Origin: Pseudomonadota bacterium
Lineage (GTDB): Bacteria; Pseudomonadota; Gammaproteobacteria; Burkholderiales; Burkholderiaceae_C
NCBI GenBank assembly: GCA_021846965.1
Contig: JAJZWA010000005.1
Location: 1-64,000 of the forward strand
DNA length: 64,000 nucleotides
Direction of reading: 5' to 3'
Below, one piece after another: positions 23,542 through 31,179 of the stretch. Made by a program: the position numbers and the translations under genes. Numbering within the stretch: position 1 is the stretch's first letter; each line of letters starts with the position of its first letter. The notes below the pieces were generated by a model that saw nothing but the letters and a program-made list of their open reading frames with translations, had not been told where the DNA came from and did no database searches.

Positions 23542-24741
23542 TCAGCGCAGCGCGTACAGCGGCCCGTAGCCCAGCGGGCTGCTCATGCCCTGGATCACGT
23601 AGGCCACGCTGCGGCCGTAGAAAAAGGGCAGGCCCAGATCCACCGGGCTGGTGGTGGAGGGCACCTGGGCCGCGAGGTCGTTGAACGCCACGTATCTCGA
23701 GAAATCCATGCTCGAATAATCCCCCACGTACATCTGGGCGTTCAGGGAGCCCGGCGGCGTGGCTCCGCTGGACGTACTCAGCGTGATGGGAAGGTTCAGC
23801 AGCGAAGCCGGCGTGTAGTTGCCGTTGTTGTCGGTGGGCACCCCGCTGAGATAGGCGAAATTGAAGTTCGATCCACTGTCCAGGAAGGAGCCCGGGTAGT
23901 CCACCCCCTGCACGTTGATCGTGATGTCGCCGGCCGCGTCGGCCGCCAGCGCCGTGTAGCCGGTGAGCGCGTTGTCCGCCTGCGTGCCCGCGCCCAGGCT
24001 GAGCACACCGTAGGTGGTGCCGGCGCCCGAGGTGGGGATCGAGGGCATCTGCAGCACGATGCCATTGTTGTCGGCACTGTTCACGAAAGGCACCGGGTTG
24101 GACACCTGGGCGCTGGCCGGCGGCAGGCTCAGCCGGGTGCAACTGCTGGCGGTACAGCCGTAGTAGACCTGGCCGTCGGCGATGAACTGACCGACTCCGA
24201 GCAGGCCGTTGCCCCCCAGGGCCTGCAGGCTGCCGACGTCGCTGCCCGCGCTGGCGCAGTCGGCTGGGGCGGCCGGCAAGCTGGAGGACCCGATGACCTG
24301 GATGGGCAGGGAACTCGTGGTCTCGCCGCCCAGGCGCAGGCTCGCATGGCTGACCGCGCCCCAGATGTGGCCGTCCAGGAAATGCGCGCACTCGGCCAGC
24401 TGGGTGCCGCCGGTCGCGGTGTCCACCGGCAGGCTCAGTCCGCCCAGCGCGCCCTGCAGCACGCGCAGGCCGTAGGAGCCGGTGTCCAGCACCACGTGGT
24501 CCACGGTGGCGCACTGGTTCGAGAGGTTGCACACCGTGACCGTGACATAGGGAATGTTCGCGGTCACGTTGACCGAGGCGGGGATGGAGGGGTTCTGCTC
24601 GATGGTCACCAGCAACTGGTTGGCCCCCACCGCCGGCGGCACCGGGGTCGTACCGGAACTGCCCCCTCCCCCGCCACAGGAGCCCAGCGCCAGGCCCAGC
24701 GCGGCGGCCGCCAGCAAGCGCGTCGCACGCAAGACCTTCAT
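23542..24741 (-). CDS. DUF3443 lipoprotein with pepsin-like aspartic-protease motifs
   Basis: 399 residues. The N terminus is a lipoprotein signal with lipobox LGSC (Cys22), followed by a glycine/serine-rich linker. The rest matches DUF3443. Two motifs stand out: VVLDTGSYGLRV at Asp86 and SFLDSGSNFNFAYL at Asp288, about 200 residues apart, plus GGNGLLGVGQF near 177-187. This is the layout of bilobal pepsin-type proteases (two D[TS]G loops with a GILGLG-like segment in the N lobe). Several paired cysteines (71/77, 118/162, 196/201) fit an oxidising envelope location. I infer an envelope aspartic protease or a protease-fold relative. The start overlaps the stop of the upstream DUF2844 gene by 4 bases. 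Confidence 0.8.
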   Translation of the reverse strand: MKVLRATRLLAAAALGLALGSCGGGGGSSGTTPVPPAVGANQLLVTIEQNPSIPASVNVTANIPYVTVTVCNLSNQCATVDHVVLDTGSYGLRVLQGALGGLSLPVDTATGGTQLAECAHFLDGHIWGAVSHASLRLGGETTSSLPIQVIGSSSLPAAPADCASAGSDVGSLQALGGNGLLGVGQFIADGQVYYGCTASSCTRLSLPPASAQVSNPVPFVNSADNNGIVLQMPSIPTSGAGTTYGVLSLGAGTQADNALTGYTALAADAAGDITINVQGVDYPGSFLDSGSNFNFAYLSGVPTDNNGNYTPASLLNLPITLSTSSGATPPGSLNAQMYVGDYSSMDFSRYVAFNDLAAQVPSTTSPVDLGLPFFYGRSVAYVIQGMSSPLGYGPLYALR

Positions 24742-25226
24742 GGCTGCACCCCCAGCGCGGCCAGGTCCACGCCGGGCGGGACCAGGGCGGGCACGTAGGC
24801 CGAGCCGGCGTAGTCGCGCATATGCCCCCAGGCGTGCGCCACCAGTTGCGGGGCACGCACGCGCACCGGGGCACGATAGGCTCCGGGGGCGGGCCTGCCG
24901 CGCGCCGCGGCGTAGCTGGGGAAATAGCTGCCGTACAGGCGTTGCAGGTCCGGCATCGTGGGCCCCGCCCAGCTCAGCGCGAACACCACCCCGTCGGGGC
25001 CGGCGTATTCGTGCACGGTCACCCCGGAGGCCGTGATCACCGTGGCGCGACTCAGGCCCGGCGCGGACACGGCGCGCTGGCTGCGCGCCGACAGACTCGG
25101 GCTGCCGTCGGCCGACACGCCGGCCAGGGGGCCGCCGAGGGCGGCCAGCGCCGGTGCGGTACCCGCCAGCAGCAAGCCACAGGCAGGCACCAGGCCACGG
25201 CGAACAAAGGTCCAGATCAAAGGCAT
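24738..25226 (-). CDS. DUF2844 family exported protein (copy 1)
   Basis: 162 residues with a Sec signal (TFVRRGLVPACGLLLAGTAPALA). The mature core is VITASGVTVHEYAGPDGVVFALSWAGPTMPDLQRLYGSYFPSY, followed by a C-terminal YVPALVPPGVDLAALGVQP. It heads the operon DUF2844-DUF3443-DUF2844 and overlaps the DUF3443 start by 4 bases (ATGA), indicating translational coupling and probably a stoichiometric partner. No enzymatic motif is visible. Function unknown. Confidence 0.8.
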   Translation of the reverse strand: MPLIWTFVRRGLVPACGLLLAGTAPALAALGGPLAGVSADGSPSLSARSQRAVSAPGLSRATVITASGVTVHEYAGPDGVVFALSWAGPTMPDLQRLYGSYFPSYAAARGRPAPGAYRAPVRVRAPQLVAHAWGHMRDYAGSAYVPALVPPGVDLAALGVQP

Positions 25227-25292
25227 GGAGCGTTTCCCGCGGCGCGCTCCCTGCGCCGCCAGCCGAGCACTATAGCCGGCGGCAGGCCCGGC

Positions 25293-25763
25293 TCAGGATC
25301 GTGAGAACTCGATCAGGCCCTGCGGGAGCAAATACAGGACGCGTGCACGCCCCCCGCGCACCGTGGGCCGGTGGGCGCTGCCCGGGCCGTACACCACCCA
25401 GCCCGCCCCCTGCCCGTCGAAGCGGGCCAGCGGATCCAGGGGCATGACCAGGTCGATTTCGCCGGAGGGATGCACGTGATGGGGGCCTGCAATTTCTTGC
25501 ATATCCACCACATCCACCGAAAACCCCTGCAATGCCAGCTCGGGCTTGAACACCCTGCCATAGCGAATGCCCCCGGCCTCGCGCTGGCACAACAGGCCTT
25601 CGGCCACGCCCTGGTCACAGGCGTCTCGAATGCGTTGCACCAACGGGGTGTCGACCCCGAACTCGGAGTTGAGCCGATGCTGCAGCGCCTCATCCAGGGG
25701 CTGGCCGGAAATGGCCGCGGTCAGTTCGGCCACGGCTTGATGCAGGGCGGTCAGGGAAGACAT
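25293..25763 (-). CDS. DUF4863 family cupin-like protein (4-hydroxylaminobenzoate lyase family)
   Basis: 156 residues, soluble. The cupin-like core is GPHHVHPSGEIDLVMPL followed by WVVYGPGSAHRPTVRGG, giving candidate metal ligands HxH, Glu and a later His. DUF4863 includes the 4-hydroxylaminobenzoate lyase PnbB and also occurs in benzoyl-CoA (box) gene clusters, where its role is unclear. It is divergent from boxR across 91 bases, with the BoxR-type operator candidates between them, so it is likely a BoxR target. An aromatic-acid role is inferred from family and context. Confidence 0.7.
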   Translation of the reverse strand: MSSLTALHQAVAELTAAISGQPLDEALQHRLNSEFGVDTPLVQRIRDACDQGVAEGLLCQREAGGIRYGRVFKPELALQGFSVDVVDMQEIAGPHHVHPSGEIDLVMPLDPLARFDGQGAGWVVYGPGSAHRPTVRGGRARVLYLLPQGLIEFSRS

Positions 25764-25810
25764 GGCGCGAACTCCGGGCGTCGAAATCCGTGGTTGTGGG
25801 AAGGGCGGAT

Positions 25811-25827
25811 ATGCAGTATTGTGCTTA
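25811..25827 (+). promoter_or_regulatory. BoxR-type operator candidate, element A
   Basis: ATGCAGTATTGTGCTTA. It matches element B (25859-25875, opposite strand) at 14 of 17 positions. It sits in the divergent DUF4863/boxR promoter region. TGCA half-sites are described for BzdR/BoxR operators. Confidence 0.5.
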
Positions 25828-25854
25828 CCATCAATCTAAAGTTCCGCTGACTCG

Positions 25855-26808
25855 ATGTCAAGCACTATATTGCATGAATCTCCTCCGCCCGGGCTCGAGG
25901 CCGTGGCCGCGGAGCAGGCCCCGCGCATGCGCGGTGCGCCGCCCGGGCGTCACCCCTTCCTGGTGGCGCTGGGCGAAAGGGTGCGCGCGCTGCGTGCGCG
26001 CCGCGGACTGACGCGCAAGGCGGTGGCCCAGGCCTCCGAGGTATCCGAGCGCCACCTCGCGAACCTCGAAGGCGGGGTGGGCAATGCCTCGGTGCTGGTG
26101 CTGCTGCAGGTGGCGCAGGCGCTGCAATGCTCGCTGGCCGAGTTGCTGGGCGACGTCACCGGCTCCTCGCCCGAATGGGTGCTGATCCGCGAACTGCTGG
26201 AACACCGCGACGAGGCCACGCTGCAGCGCGTGCGCGCGGCCATCGGCGAGATGCTGGGCACCGGCGGCGACAACGCGGCGCGCAGCTCACGCATCGCGCT
26301 GGTCGGGCTGCGCGGGGCGGGCAAGTCCACGCTGGGACGCATGCTGGCCGAGGACCTGGGCTTTCCCTTCATCGAGCTGAGCCGGGAGATCGAGCAGTTC
26401 GCCGGCTGCAGCGTGGCGGAGATCCAGTCCCTGTACGGCATGAACGCCTACCGGCGCTACGAGCGCCGCGCGCTGGAGGAGACCGTGCAACTGTATGCCG
26501 AGGCGGTGATCGCCACGCCCGGCGGCCTGGTGTCCGAGCCCGCCACTTTCAACCTGCTGCTGGCCCATTGCACCACCATCTGGCTGCGCGCCACGCCACA
26601 GGACCACATGCAACGCGTGATTGCCCAGGGCGACCTGCGCCCGATGGCCGCCAGCGCCGAGGCCATGGGCGACCTGCGTACCATCCTGGCCGGACGCGAG
26701 CCCTTTTACGCCAAGGCCGAGTTCTCGCTCGACACCAGCGCCCAGGCGCTGCAGCCCACCTTCGTGGCGCTGCGCGCGCTGGCGCGCGAGGCCTTGCACC
26801 TGGCCTGA
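25855..26808 (+). CDS. boxR: BoxR-type regulator (XRE HTH fused to shikimate-kinase-like domain)
   Basis: 317 residues. An XRE helix-turn-helix (about 38-95: LGERVRALRARRGLTRKAVAQ...SERHLANLEGG) is joined by a linker to a shikimate-kinase-like P-loop domain with VGLRGAGKSTLGRMLAEDLG around 150-168 and GFPFIELSREIEQFAG. This fusion is the hallmark of BzdR/BoxR, repressors that bind benzoyl-CoA through the kinase-like domain. An in-frame ATG at 25927 is an alternative start. No boxABC or benzoate-CoA ligase lies in the window, so its main targets must be elsewhere or are limited to DUF4863 and itself. Confidence 0.85.
   Translation: MSSTILHESPPPGLEAVAAEQAPRMRGAPPGRHPFLVALGERVRALRARRGLTRKAVAQASEVSERHLANLEGGVGNASVLVLLQVAQALQCSLAELLGDVTGSSPEWVLIRELLEHRDEATLQRVRAAIGEMLGTGGDNAARSSRIALVGLRGAGKSTLGRMLAEDLGFPFIELSREIEQFAGCSVAEIQSLYGMNAYRRYERRALEETVQLYAEAVIATPGGLVSEPATFNLLLAHCTTIWLRATPQDHMQRVIAQGDLRPMAASAEAMGDLRTILAGREPFYAKAEFSLDTSAQALQPTFVALRALAREALHLA
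25859..25875 (-). promoter_or_regulatory. BoxR-type operator candidate, element B
   Basis: On the minus strand it reads ATGCAATATAGTGCTTG, the inverted partner of element A, 48 bp away. It covers the second to seventh codons of boxR if translation begins at 25855, which implies autoregulation or a start further downstream (an in-frame ATG lies at 25927). Confidence 0.5.
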
Positions 26809-26849
26809 GGCCTCGCGGCACGGCCCCACCTTTTCCACGGAGTCCTTCG

Positions 26850-27650
26850 ATGTCCGAGACCCTTTGCGTCCTTCGCCGCGCCGGCGGCGTCACCGAATTG
26901 CGCATGTCGCGCCCGCAGGTGTTCAATGCCTTCGACGAGGCCATGATCGGCGAGCTCGATGCCGCCTTCGCCCAGGCGGCCACCGACCCCGACGTGCGCG
27001 TGGTCGTGCTGTCCGGGGAGGGGCGGCATTTCAGTGCCGGGGCCGACCTGAACTGGATGCAGCGCGCCAGCGAGGCCGACGAGCAGTGGAACCTGGCCGA
27101 CGCGCGCCGCTTCGCGGCGATGCTGCGGCGCATCGACACCTGCCCCAAGCCCACGGTGGCACGCATCCAGGGCGCGGCGCTGGGTGGAGGTTTCGGCCTG
27201 GCCTGCGTGTGCGACATCGCCATCGCCTCCGAGCAGGCCAGCTTCGCGGTCAGCGAGGCGCGCTTCGGCATCCTGCCCTCGGTCATCGGCCCCTACGTGG
27301 TCAATGCCATCGGCCGGCGCCAGGCCCGGCGCCTGGCCCTGAGCATGCGGCGCATCGGCGCCGCCGAGGCGCTGGCCATCGGGCTGGTGCACGAGGTGGC
27401 CGCGCCCGAGGCGCTGGACGCCGCGGTGCAGCGCACCGTGGACGAGTTGCTGCAGGGCGGCCCCCAGGCGCAGCGCGAGATCAAGCAATTGTTCGCGGCG
27501 CTCGAGATCGGCCCGGTGACCGACGAGGTGGTGGAACTCACCGCGCGCACCATCAGCCGCGTGCGCGGCACCGAGGAGGCCCGCAAGGGCTTCGCCGCCT
27601 TCCTCGCCAAGCAGCCGGCGCCGTGGGCGCCCGCTGGCGACGCGCACTGA
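26850..27650 (+). CDS. enoyl-CoA hydratase/isomerase family protein (crotonase)
   Basis: 266 residues. Crotonase fold motifs: RPQVFNAFDEAMIGEL, HFSAGADLNWM (oxyanion hole), and GAALGGGFGLACVCDIAIASEQASFAVSEARFGILPSVIGPYV, which contains the region of the catalytic glutamate (SEARFGILP). The closest described groups are methylglutaconyl-CoA hydratases and short-chain enoyl-CoA hydratases; the exact substrate is unclear. ACGGAG precedes the ATG. It follows boxR by 41 bases in the same direction and may act on aromatic-acid or branched-chain CoA intermediates. Confidence 0.85.
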   Translation: MSETLCVLRRAGGVTELRMSRPQVFNAFDEAMIGELDAAFAQAATDPDVRVVVLSGEGRHFSAGADLNWMQRASEADEQWNLADARRFAAMLRRIDTCPKPTVARIQGAALGGGFGLACVCDIAIASEQASFAVSEARFGILPSVIGPYVVNAIGRRQARRLALSMRRIGAAEALAIGLVHEVAAPEALDAAVQRTVDELLQGGPQAQREIKQLFAALEIGPVTDEVVELTARTISRVRGTEEARKGFAAFLAKQPAPWAPAGDAH

Positions 27651-27665
27651 GGTGGCGCGCCGGAG

Positions 27666-28400
27666 TCAGTGGAAGCCGCGCTTGTCGCCGGGCGTGCCCG
27701 GATCCGCGGCCATGGCCTCGCGCCACACGCGCAGGGGCACGTAGGTGCGCAGGCGCTGCAGCAGGCAGCTCGCGACCTCGGGGCCCGCTTCATGGCCGAT
27801 GAAGGGCAGCACGTCGGCGGTGACGTCGGCGCCCAGGCGCACCAGGTGCTCGGCGGCCTCCACGGTCAGCGCGTAGGGCATGACGGGGTCGCGCTTGCCG
27901 TGCACCAGGTGCAGCGTGGTGCCCGCGTTGGCGCGCGTGGGCAGCAGCGCGAAGCGCGCGCCGATGGCGGCCACGCGCCCGGCCGGCGCCTCGCGGTCGC
28001 GGGTGGATTCCAGCGCCATGATGCCGCCCTGGGAAAAGCCGACCAGCGCCGTCTGCGCCACCGTGGTGGCGGTTTCGCGCTGCCAGTGGCGAATGGCGCC
28101 CAGGAAGGCCGGCATGGCCTGCGCCACCCTCTCGGCCCGGTTGGCCTGCGTGACGCCCTGCACGTCGAACCACTGGTAGCCGCGCCCGCCGGCGCAGACT
28201 CCGGGCGAACGCACGCTGACCACGCAGGCCTGCGGGAATTCGGCCGCCAGGCTGCGGCCCAGGGGTTCCATGTCGTGTTCGTCGGCGCCGAAGCCGTGGA
28301 ACAGCAGCACCAGCTGCTGCGCCTGCACGGCGGGGCGGGCGATGACCAGCGAGGCGGGGGGCGCCGCGGCAGACTCGACGGGTGGGGAAGCTTCGGGCAT
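27666..28400 (-). CDS. carboxylesterase/phospholipase-family hydrolase (YpfH-like)
   Basis: 244 residues, alpha/beta hydrolase. LLFHGFGADEHDMEPLG holds the oxyanion region, the nucleophile elbow is GFSQGG, the acid is likely in HGKRDPVMPY, and the histidine is in FIGHEAG. The same family includes E. coli YpfH and Bacillus MhqD, the latter induced by quinones. The ATG at 28400 lies one base after the preceding gene's stop, so it is the last gene of the MarR-led operon. It is convergent with the enoyl-CoA hydratase gene. The substrate is unknown. Confidence 0.85.
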   Translation of the reverse strand: MPEASPPVESAAAPPASLVIARPAVQAQQLVLLFHGFGADEHDMEPLGRSLAAEFPQACVVSVRSPGVCAGGRGYQWFDVQGVTQANRAERVAQAMPAFLGAIRHWQRETATTVAQTALVGFSQGGIMALESTRDREAPAGRVAAIGARFALLPTRANAGTTLHLVHGKRDPVMPYALTVEAAEHLVRLGADVTADVLPFIGHEAGPEVASCLLQRLRTYVPLRVWREAMAADPGTPGDKRGFH

Positions 28401-28401
28401 C

Positions 28402-29253
28402 TCAGTCCAGGGTCCAGGCATCCATGCTCAGCATGCCATAGTGCACGCCTCCCGGCCAGTACCGCGGCGCCGGCGGCGGCTCGGCGCCCATGGTCGCGGG
28501 CCCGCCCACGGGCGCATTCGCCAACGCCGCGCCCAGCACCCAGTGCAAGGGCAGCAGGTGCTCGTCGCTGGGGTGCGCGCGCCGCGCATGCGGCGCGCGG
28601 GTCTTCCATTCCAGCAGCGCCTGGGCATCGCCGCGGGCGATGGCATCGCGCATCCAGGCGCTGAATTCGAGCACGTAGGGCTCGGCCGCATCGGACACCG
28701 TGGCCGAGGCGCGGAATTCGTGCAGGTTGTGGGTGAGGCTGCCGCTGCCCAGCAGCAGCACCCCCTGGTCGCGCAGGGGCGCCAGCAGGCGCCCCAGGCG
28801 CCAGGCACCCTGCGCGTCCAGCGGCCAGGGCATGGACAGTGGCACCACCGGCAGATCGCCCTCGGGAAGCATCAGGCGCAGTGGCACCCAGACGCCGTGG
28901 TCCAGGCCGCGCTCCGGATCCAGCGCGACCGCAAGACCCGCCTCGGCCAGCAGGGCAGCGACCCGCCGGGCCAGCTCGGGGTCCCCCGCCACCGGATAGC
29001 GCAAACGCTGCAGCGCGGGATCGAAGCCCCCGAAATCGTGCAGGGTCCCGGGCCGCGCGCAGGAGCCCACGGCCAGGCCGCGGGTCATCCAGTGCGGCGA
29101 CAGCACGAGCACGGCTCGCAGGGCCCGCGTGCGCAGCTCGGCACCCAGTTCGGTGAGCATGGGCGCCGCGCTGCCGGGTTCCAGCGGCAGCATGGGCGAG
29201 CCGTGCGAGACGAAGACCGCCGGCGCTCGCCGCGCCACCCGTGCCGCATCCAT
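28402..29253 (-). CDS. DODA-type extradiol aromatic ring-opening dioxygenase (class III)
   Basis: 283 residues. It matches the YgiD/4,5-DOPA dioxygenase family: VFVSHGSPMLPLEPG (His17), SPHWMTRG, LHDFGGFDPAL, DPERGLDHGVWVPLRLM and VVPLSMPW. The histidines and Glu would bind non-haem iron or zinc. It cleaves catecholic rings in related enzymes. Start at ATG 29253, 22 bases after the GST gene. It lies sixth in the MarR operon, where ring cleavage of catechols or hydroquinones would fit a detoxification role (inference). Confidence 0.85.
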   Translation of the reverse strand: MDAARVARRAPAVFVSHGSPMLPLEPGSAAPMLTELGAELRTRALRAVLVLSPHWMTRGLAVGSCARPGTLHDFGGFDPALQRLRYPVAGDPELARRVAALLAEAGLAVALDPERGLDHGVWVPLRLMLPEGDLPVVPLSMPWPLDAQGAWRLGRLLAPLRDQGVLLLGSGSLTHNLHEFRASATVSDAAEPYVLEFSAWMRDAIARGDAQALLEWKTRAPHARRAHPSDEHLLPLHWVLGAALANAPVGGPATMGAEPPPAPRYWPGGVHYGMLSMDAWTLD

Positions 29254-29275
29254 GGCGTCGACTCCCGCAGCGCGC

Positions 29276-29890
29276 TCAGGCCTTCTTGGCCTCGCGCTCG
29301 GCCGCCAGCGTGGCGGCCACCGCCGGGCGCTGCGACACGCGCTCGATGTAGGCCTGCAGCACGGGCCAGGGCGCCAGGTCCAGGCCCACGTAGGCGGCCC
29401 AGCTCAGCACCGTGAACAGGTAGGCGTCGGCCACCGTGAACTGCGCACCCATCAGGAAGTCCTGCCCGGCCAGGATCTGCGCCAGGTAGTCGAAGCGGCC
29501 CCGCAGGCGCTGGCGCTGCAGTTCCTTGACCTCCTCGGGGAACTGCGGGTTGAACAGCGGGCTGAATTGCTTGTGCAGTTCGGTGGAGATGAAGTTCAGC
29601 CACTCCTGCAGGCGGTAACGCTCGATGCTGCCATTGGCCGGTGCGAGCCCGGAGGCGGGCTTCTGGTCGGCCAGGTACTGCACGATCGCCGGGCCTTCGG
29701 TGAGCACGGTGCCGTCGTCGAGTTGCAGCACCGGCACGTAGCCCTTGGGGTTGACGGCGCGGAAATCCTTGCCGCCGTCAAAGGTCTTGGCGCCCAGGTC
29801 CACCTTCAGGATCTCGGCCGGCAGGCCGAGTTCGCGCAGCACGATGTGGGGCGACAGCGAGCAGGCGCCCGGGGAGAAATACAGTTTCAT
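29276..29890 (-). CDS. gstA: beta-class glutathione S-transferase
   Basis: 204 residues. The N terminus MKLYFSPGACSLSPHIVLRE has the beta-class catalytic Cys10. Thioredoxin-fold signatures follow: NPKGYVPVLQLDDGTVLTEGPAIVQYLAD with the cis-proline VPV and the glutathione-binding EG. The helical C-terminal domain contains FTVADAYLFTVLSW. Such enzymes conjugate glutathione to electrophiles and quinones. It lies 12 bases downstream of a yceI gene inside the MarR operon. Confidence 0.9.
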   Translation of the reverse strand: MKLYFSPGACSLSPHIVLRELGLPAEILKVDLGAKTFDGGKDFRAVNPKGYVPVLQLDDGTVLTEGPAIVQYLADQKPASGLAPANGSIERYRLQEWLNFISTELHKQFSPLFNPQFPEEVKELQRQRLRGRFDYLAQILAGQDFLMGAQFTVADAYLFTVLSWAAYVGLDLAPWPVLQAYIERVSQRPAVAATLAAEREAKKA

Positions 29891-29902
29891 GGGACAGGCT
29901 CC

Positions 29903-30562
29903 TCAGGAGGGGTTGCGCACGGATTCGAGGGCCACGCGCACGTGGACCTTGTGGCCGATGCCGGCCGAGTAGGTGTCGATGCCGAACTGGGTGCGGTCGA
30001 TCACCCCGTCGGCGACGAAGCCCGTGAGGTAGCCACCCCAGGGCTTGGGCAGCGAGGGCACGTCACCGGCGCCGATCAGACGCACGCGAAAGCTCACCGG
30101 ATGGGTCACGCCGTGCAGGGTCAGCTCTCCGTGCAGCACGCCGCCGCGCGGGCCGTGGGGCACGTAGCGGGTCCCCACGAAGTGCATGGTCGGGTATTGC
30201 GCGGCATCGAGAAAGGCGCTGCCGGTGAGCATCTTGTCACGCGCCGGCAGGTAGGTGGTCAGGCTGTCCACCTGCACGGTGACGTCGGCCTTGTCCGCCT
30301 TCGGGTTGCGCGGATCGAAGCTGAAGCTTCCGCTGACCTTGGTGAAGGCGCCGTTCACCAGCGCGATGCCGGCGTGGCCGATGGAAAACTGCACGCTGGA
30401 GTGGTCGGAGTCGATGGTGTAGCTGCCGGCCGGGTTGGCGTGCTGGACCTTGTAGGGCTGCACCTGCGCCGGGGCGTCGGCGGCGACGGCGGTAGCGGTC
30501 ATCGCGGCCAGCGAAAGCGCGCCGGCACCCAGCGCGAGGCTCAGTCGGGAAAGAGTTTTCAT
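29903..30562 (-). CDS. YceI family periplasmic protein (copy 2)
   Basis: 219 residues with a Sec signal (LSLALGAGALSLAAMTATAVA). The mature part has the YceI lipocalin-like barrel: YTIDSDHSSVQFSIGHAGIALVNGAFTKVSGSFSFDP, then VTVQVDSLTTYLPARDKMLTGSAFLDAAQYPTMHF, and LTLHGVTHPVSFRV. Family members bind isoprenoid quinones such as ubiquinone-8 or polyisoprenoids. It is the fourth gene of the MarR operon and a paralogue of the gene upstream. The internal DxxHSSVQF block is better conserved here than in copy 1. Confidence 0.9.
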   Translation of the reverse strand: MKTLSRLSLALGAGALSLAAMTATAVAADAPAQVQPYKVQHANPAGSYTIDSDHSSVQFSIGHAGIALVNGAFTKVSGSFSFDPRNPKADKADVTVQVDSLTTYLPARDKMLTGSAFLDAAQYPTMHFVGTRYVPHGPRGGVLHGELTLHGVTHPVSFRVRLIGAGDVPSLPKPWGGYLTGFVADGVIDRTQFGIDTYSAGIGHKVHVRVALESVRNPS

Positions 30563-30593
30563 CCAAGGCTTCCTTGTTGTGCTGAAAGGGAAA

Positions 30594-31175
30594 TCAGGGG
30601 GCGACCACCAGGTGCACATGCACCGGGATGTCCGCCGCCACCACGCTGGTGTCGGCCCAGCTGCCGCTGCCCAGGCCCCAGGCGGTGCGCTGGAGCTTGA
30701 AATCCGCGTCCATGACCAGGTCCTTGCCCTGCGCATGGGTGCTCACCAGCGCGCGCAGCGGATGCGTGGCGCCGCGCACGGTGAAGCTGCCGTCGACCCA
30801 GTAGCGGCCCGGGCCGGCGGAGCTCCAGCGGGTGGAGACGAAGCGGGCCTGCGGGTCGGCCTTGGCATCGAGCCAGTCGGGGCCGAGCAGCAGCTGGTTG
30901 GTCTGGGAGCTGCCGGCGTCGACGCTGGCGGCATCCACGGACACCTGCACGCTGCTGGCCTGCAGATCCTGCGGGGCGAAATGCACCTGCGCGTGCACGG
31001 TGCCGAAATGCCCCTTCATGGTCACGCCCATCTGCGTGGCCTGGAAGGCCACCTGCGCGCCGGGCTGTACCTGCGCATAGATCGCGGGGGCGGCCTGCGC
31101 CGTCGCGGCCAGCGCGAGGGCACCCGCGGCCAGCACGAGGGGGCGCGCAAGACGCCTGCATGCAAAGTCGGACAT
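30594..31175 (-). CDS. YceI family periplasmic protein (copy 1)
   Basis: 193 residues. Sec signal LARPLVLAAGALALAATAQA. The YceI barrel is shorter and more divergent: YAQVQPGAQVAFQATQMGVTMKGHFGTVHAQVHFAP, TNQLLLGPDWLDAKADPQARFVS and FTVRGATHPLRALV. The third gene of the operon, directly after cytochrome b561 (4 bases). The YceI-cytochrome b561 pairing is common in proteobacteria and supports a shared quinone-related role in the periplasm. Confidence 0.85.
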   Translation of the reverse strand: MSDFACRRLARPLVLAAGALALAATAQAAPAIYAQVQPGAQVAFQATQMGVTMKGHFGTVHAQVHFAPQDLQASSVQVSVDAASVDAGSSQTNQLLLGPDWLDAKADPQARFVSTRWSSAGPGRYWVDGSFTVRGATHPLRALVSTHAQGKDLVMDADFKLQRTAWGLGSGSWADTSVVAADIPVHVHLVVAP

Positions 31176-31179
31176 CAGC

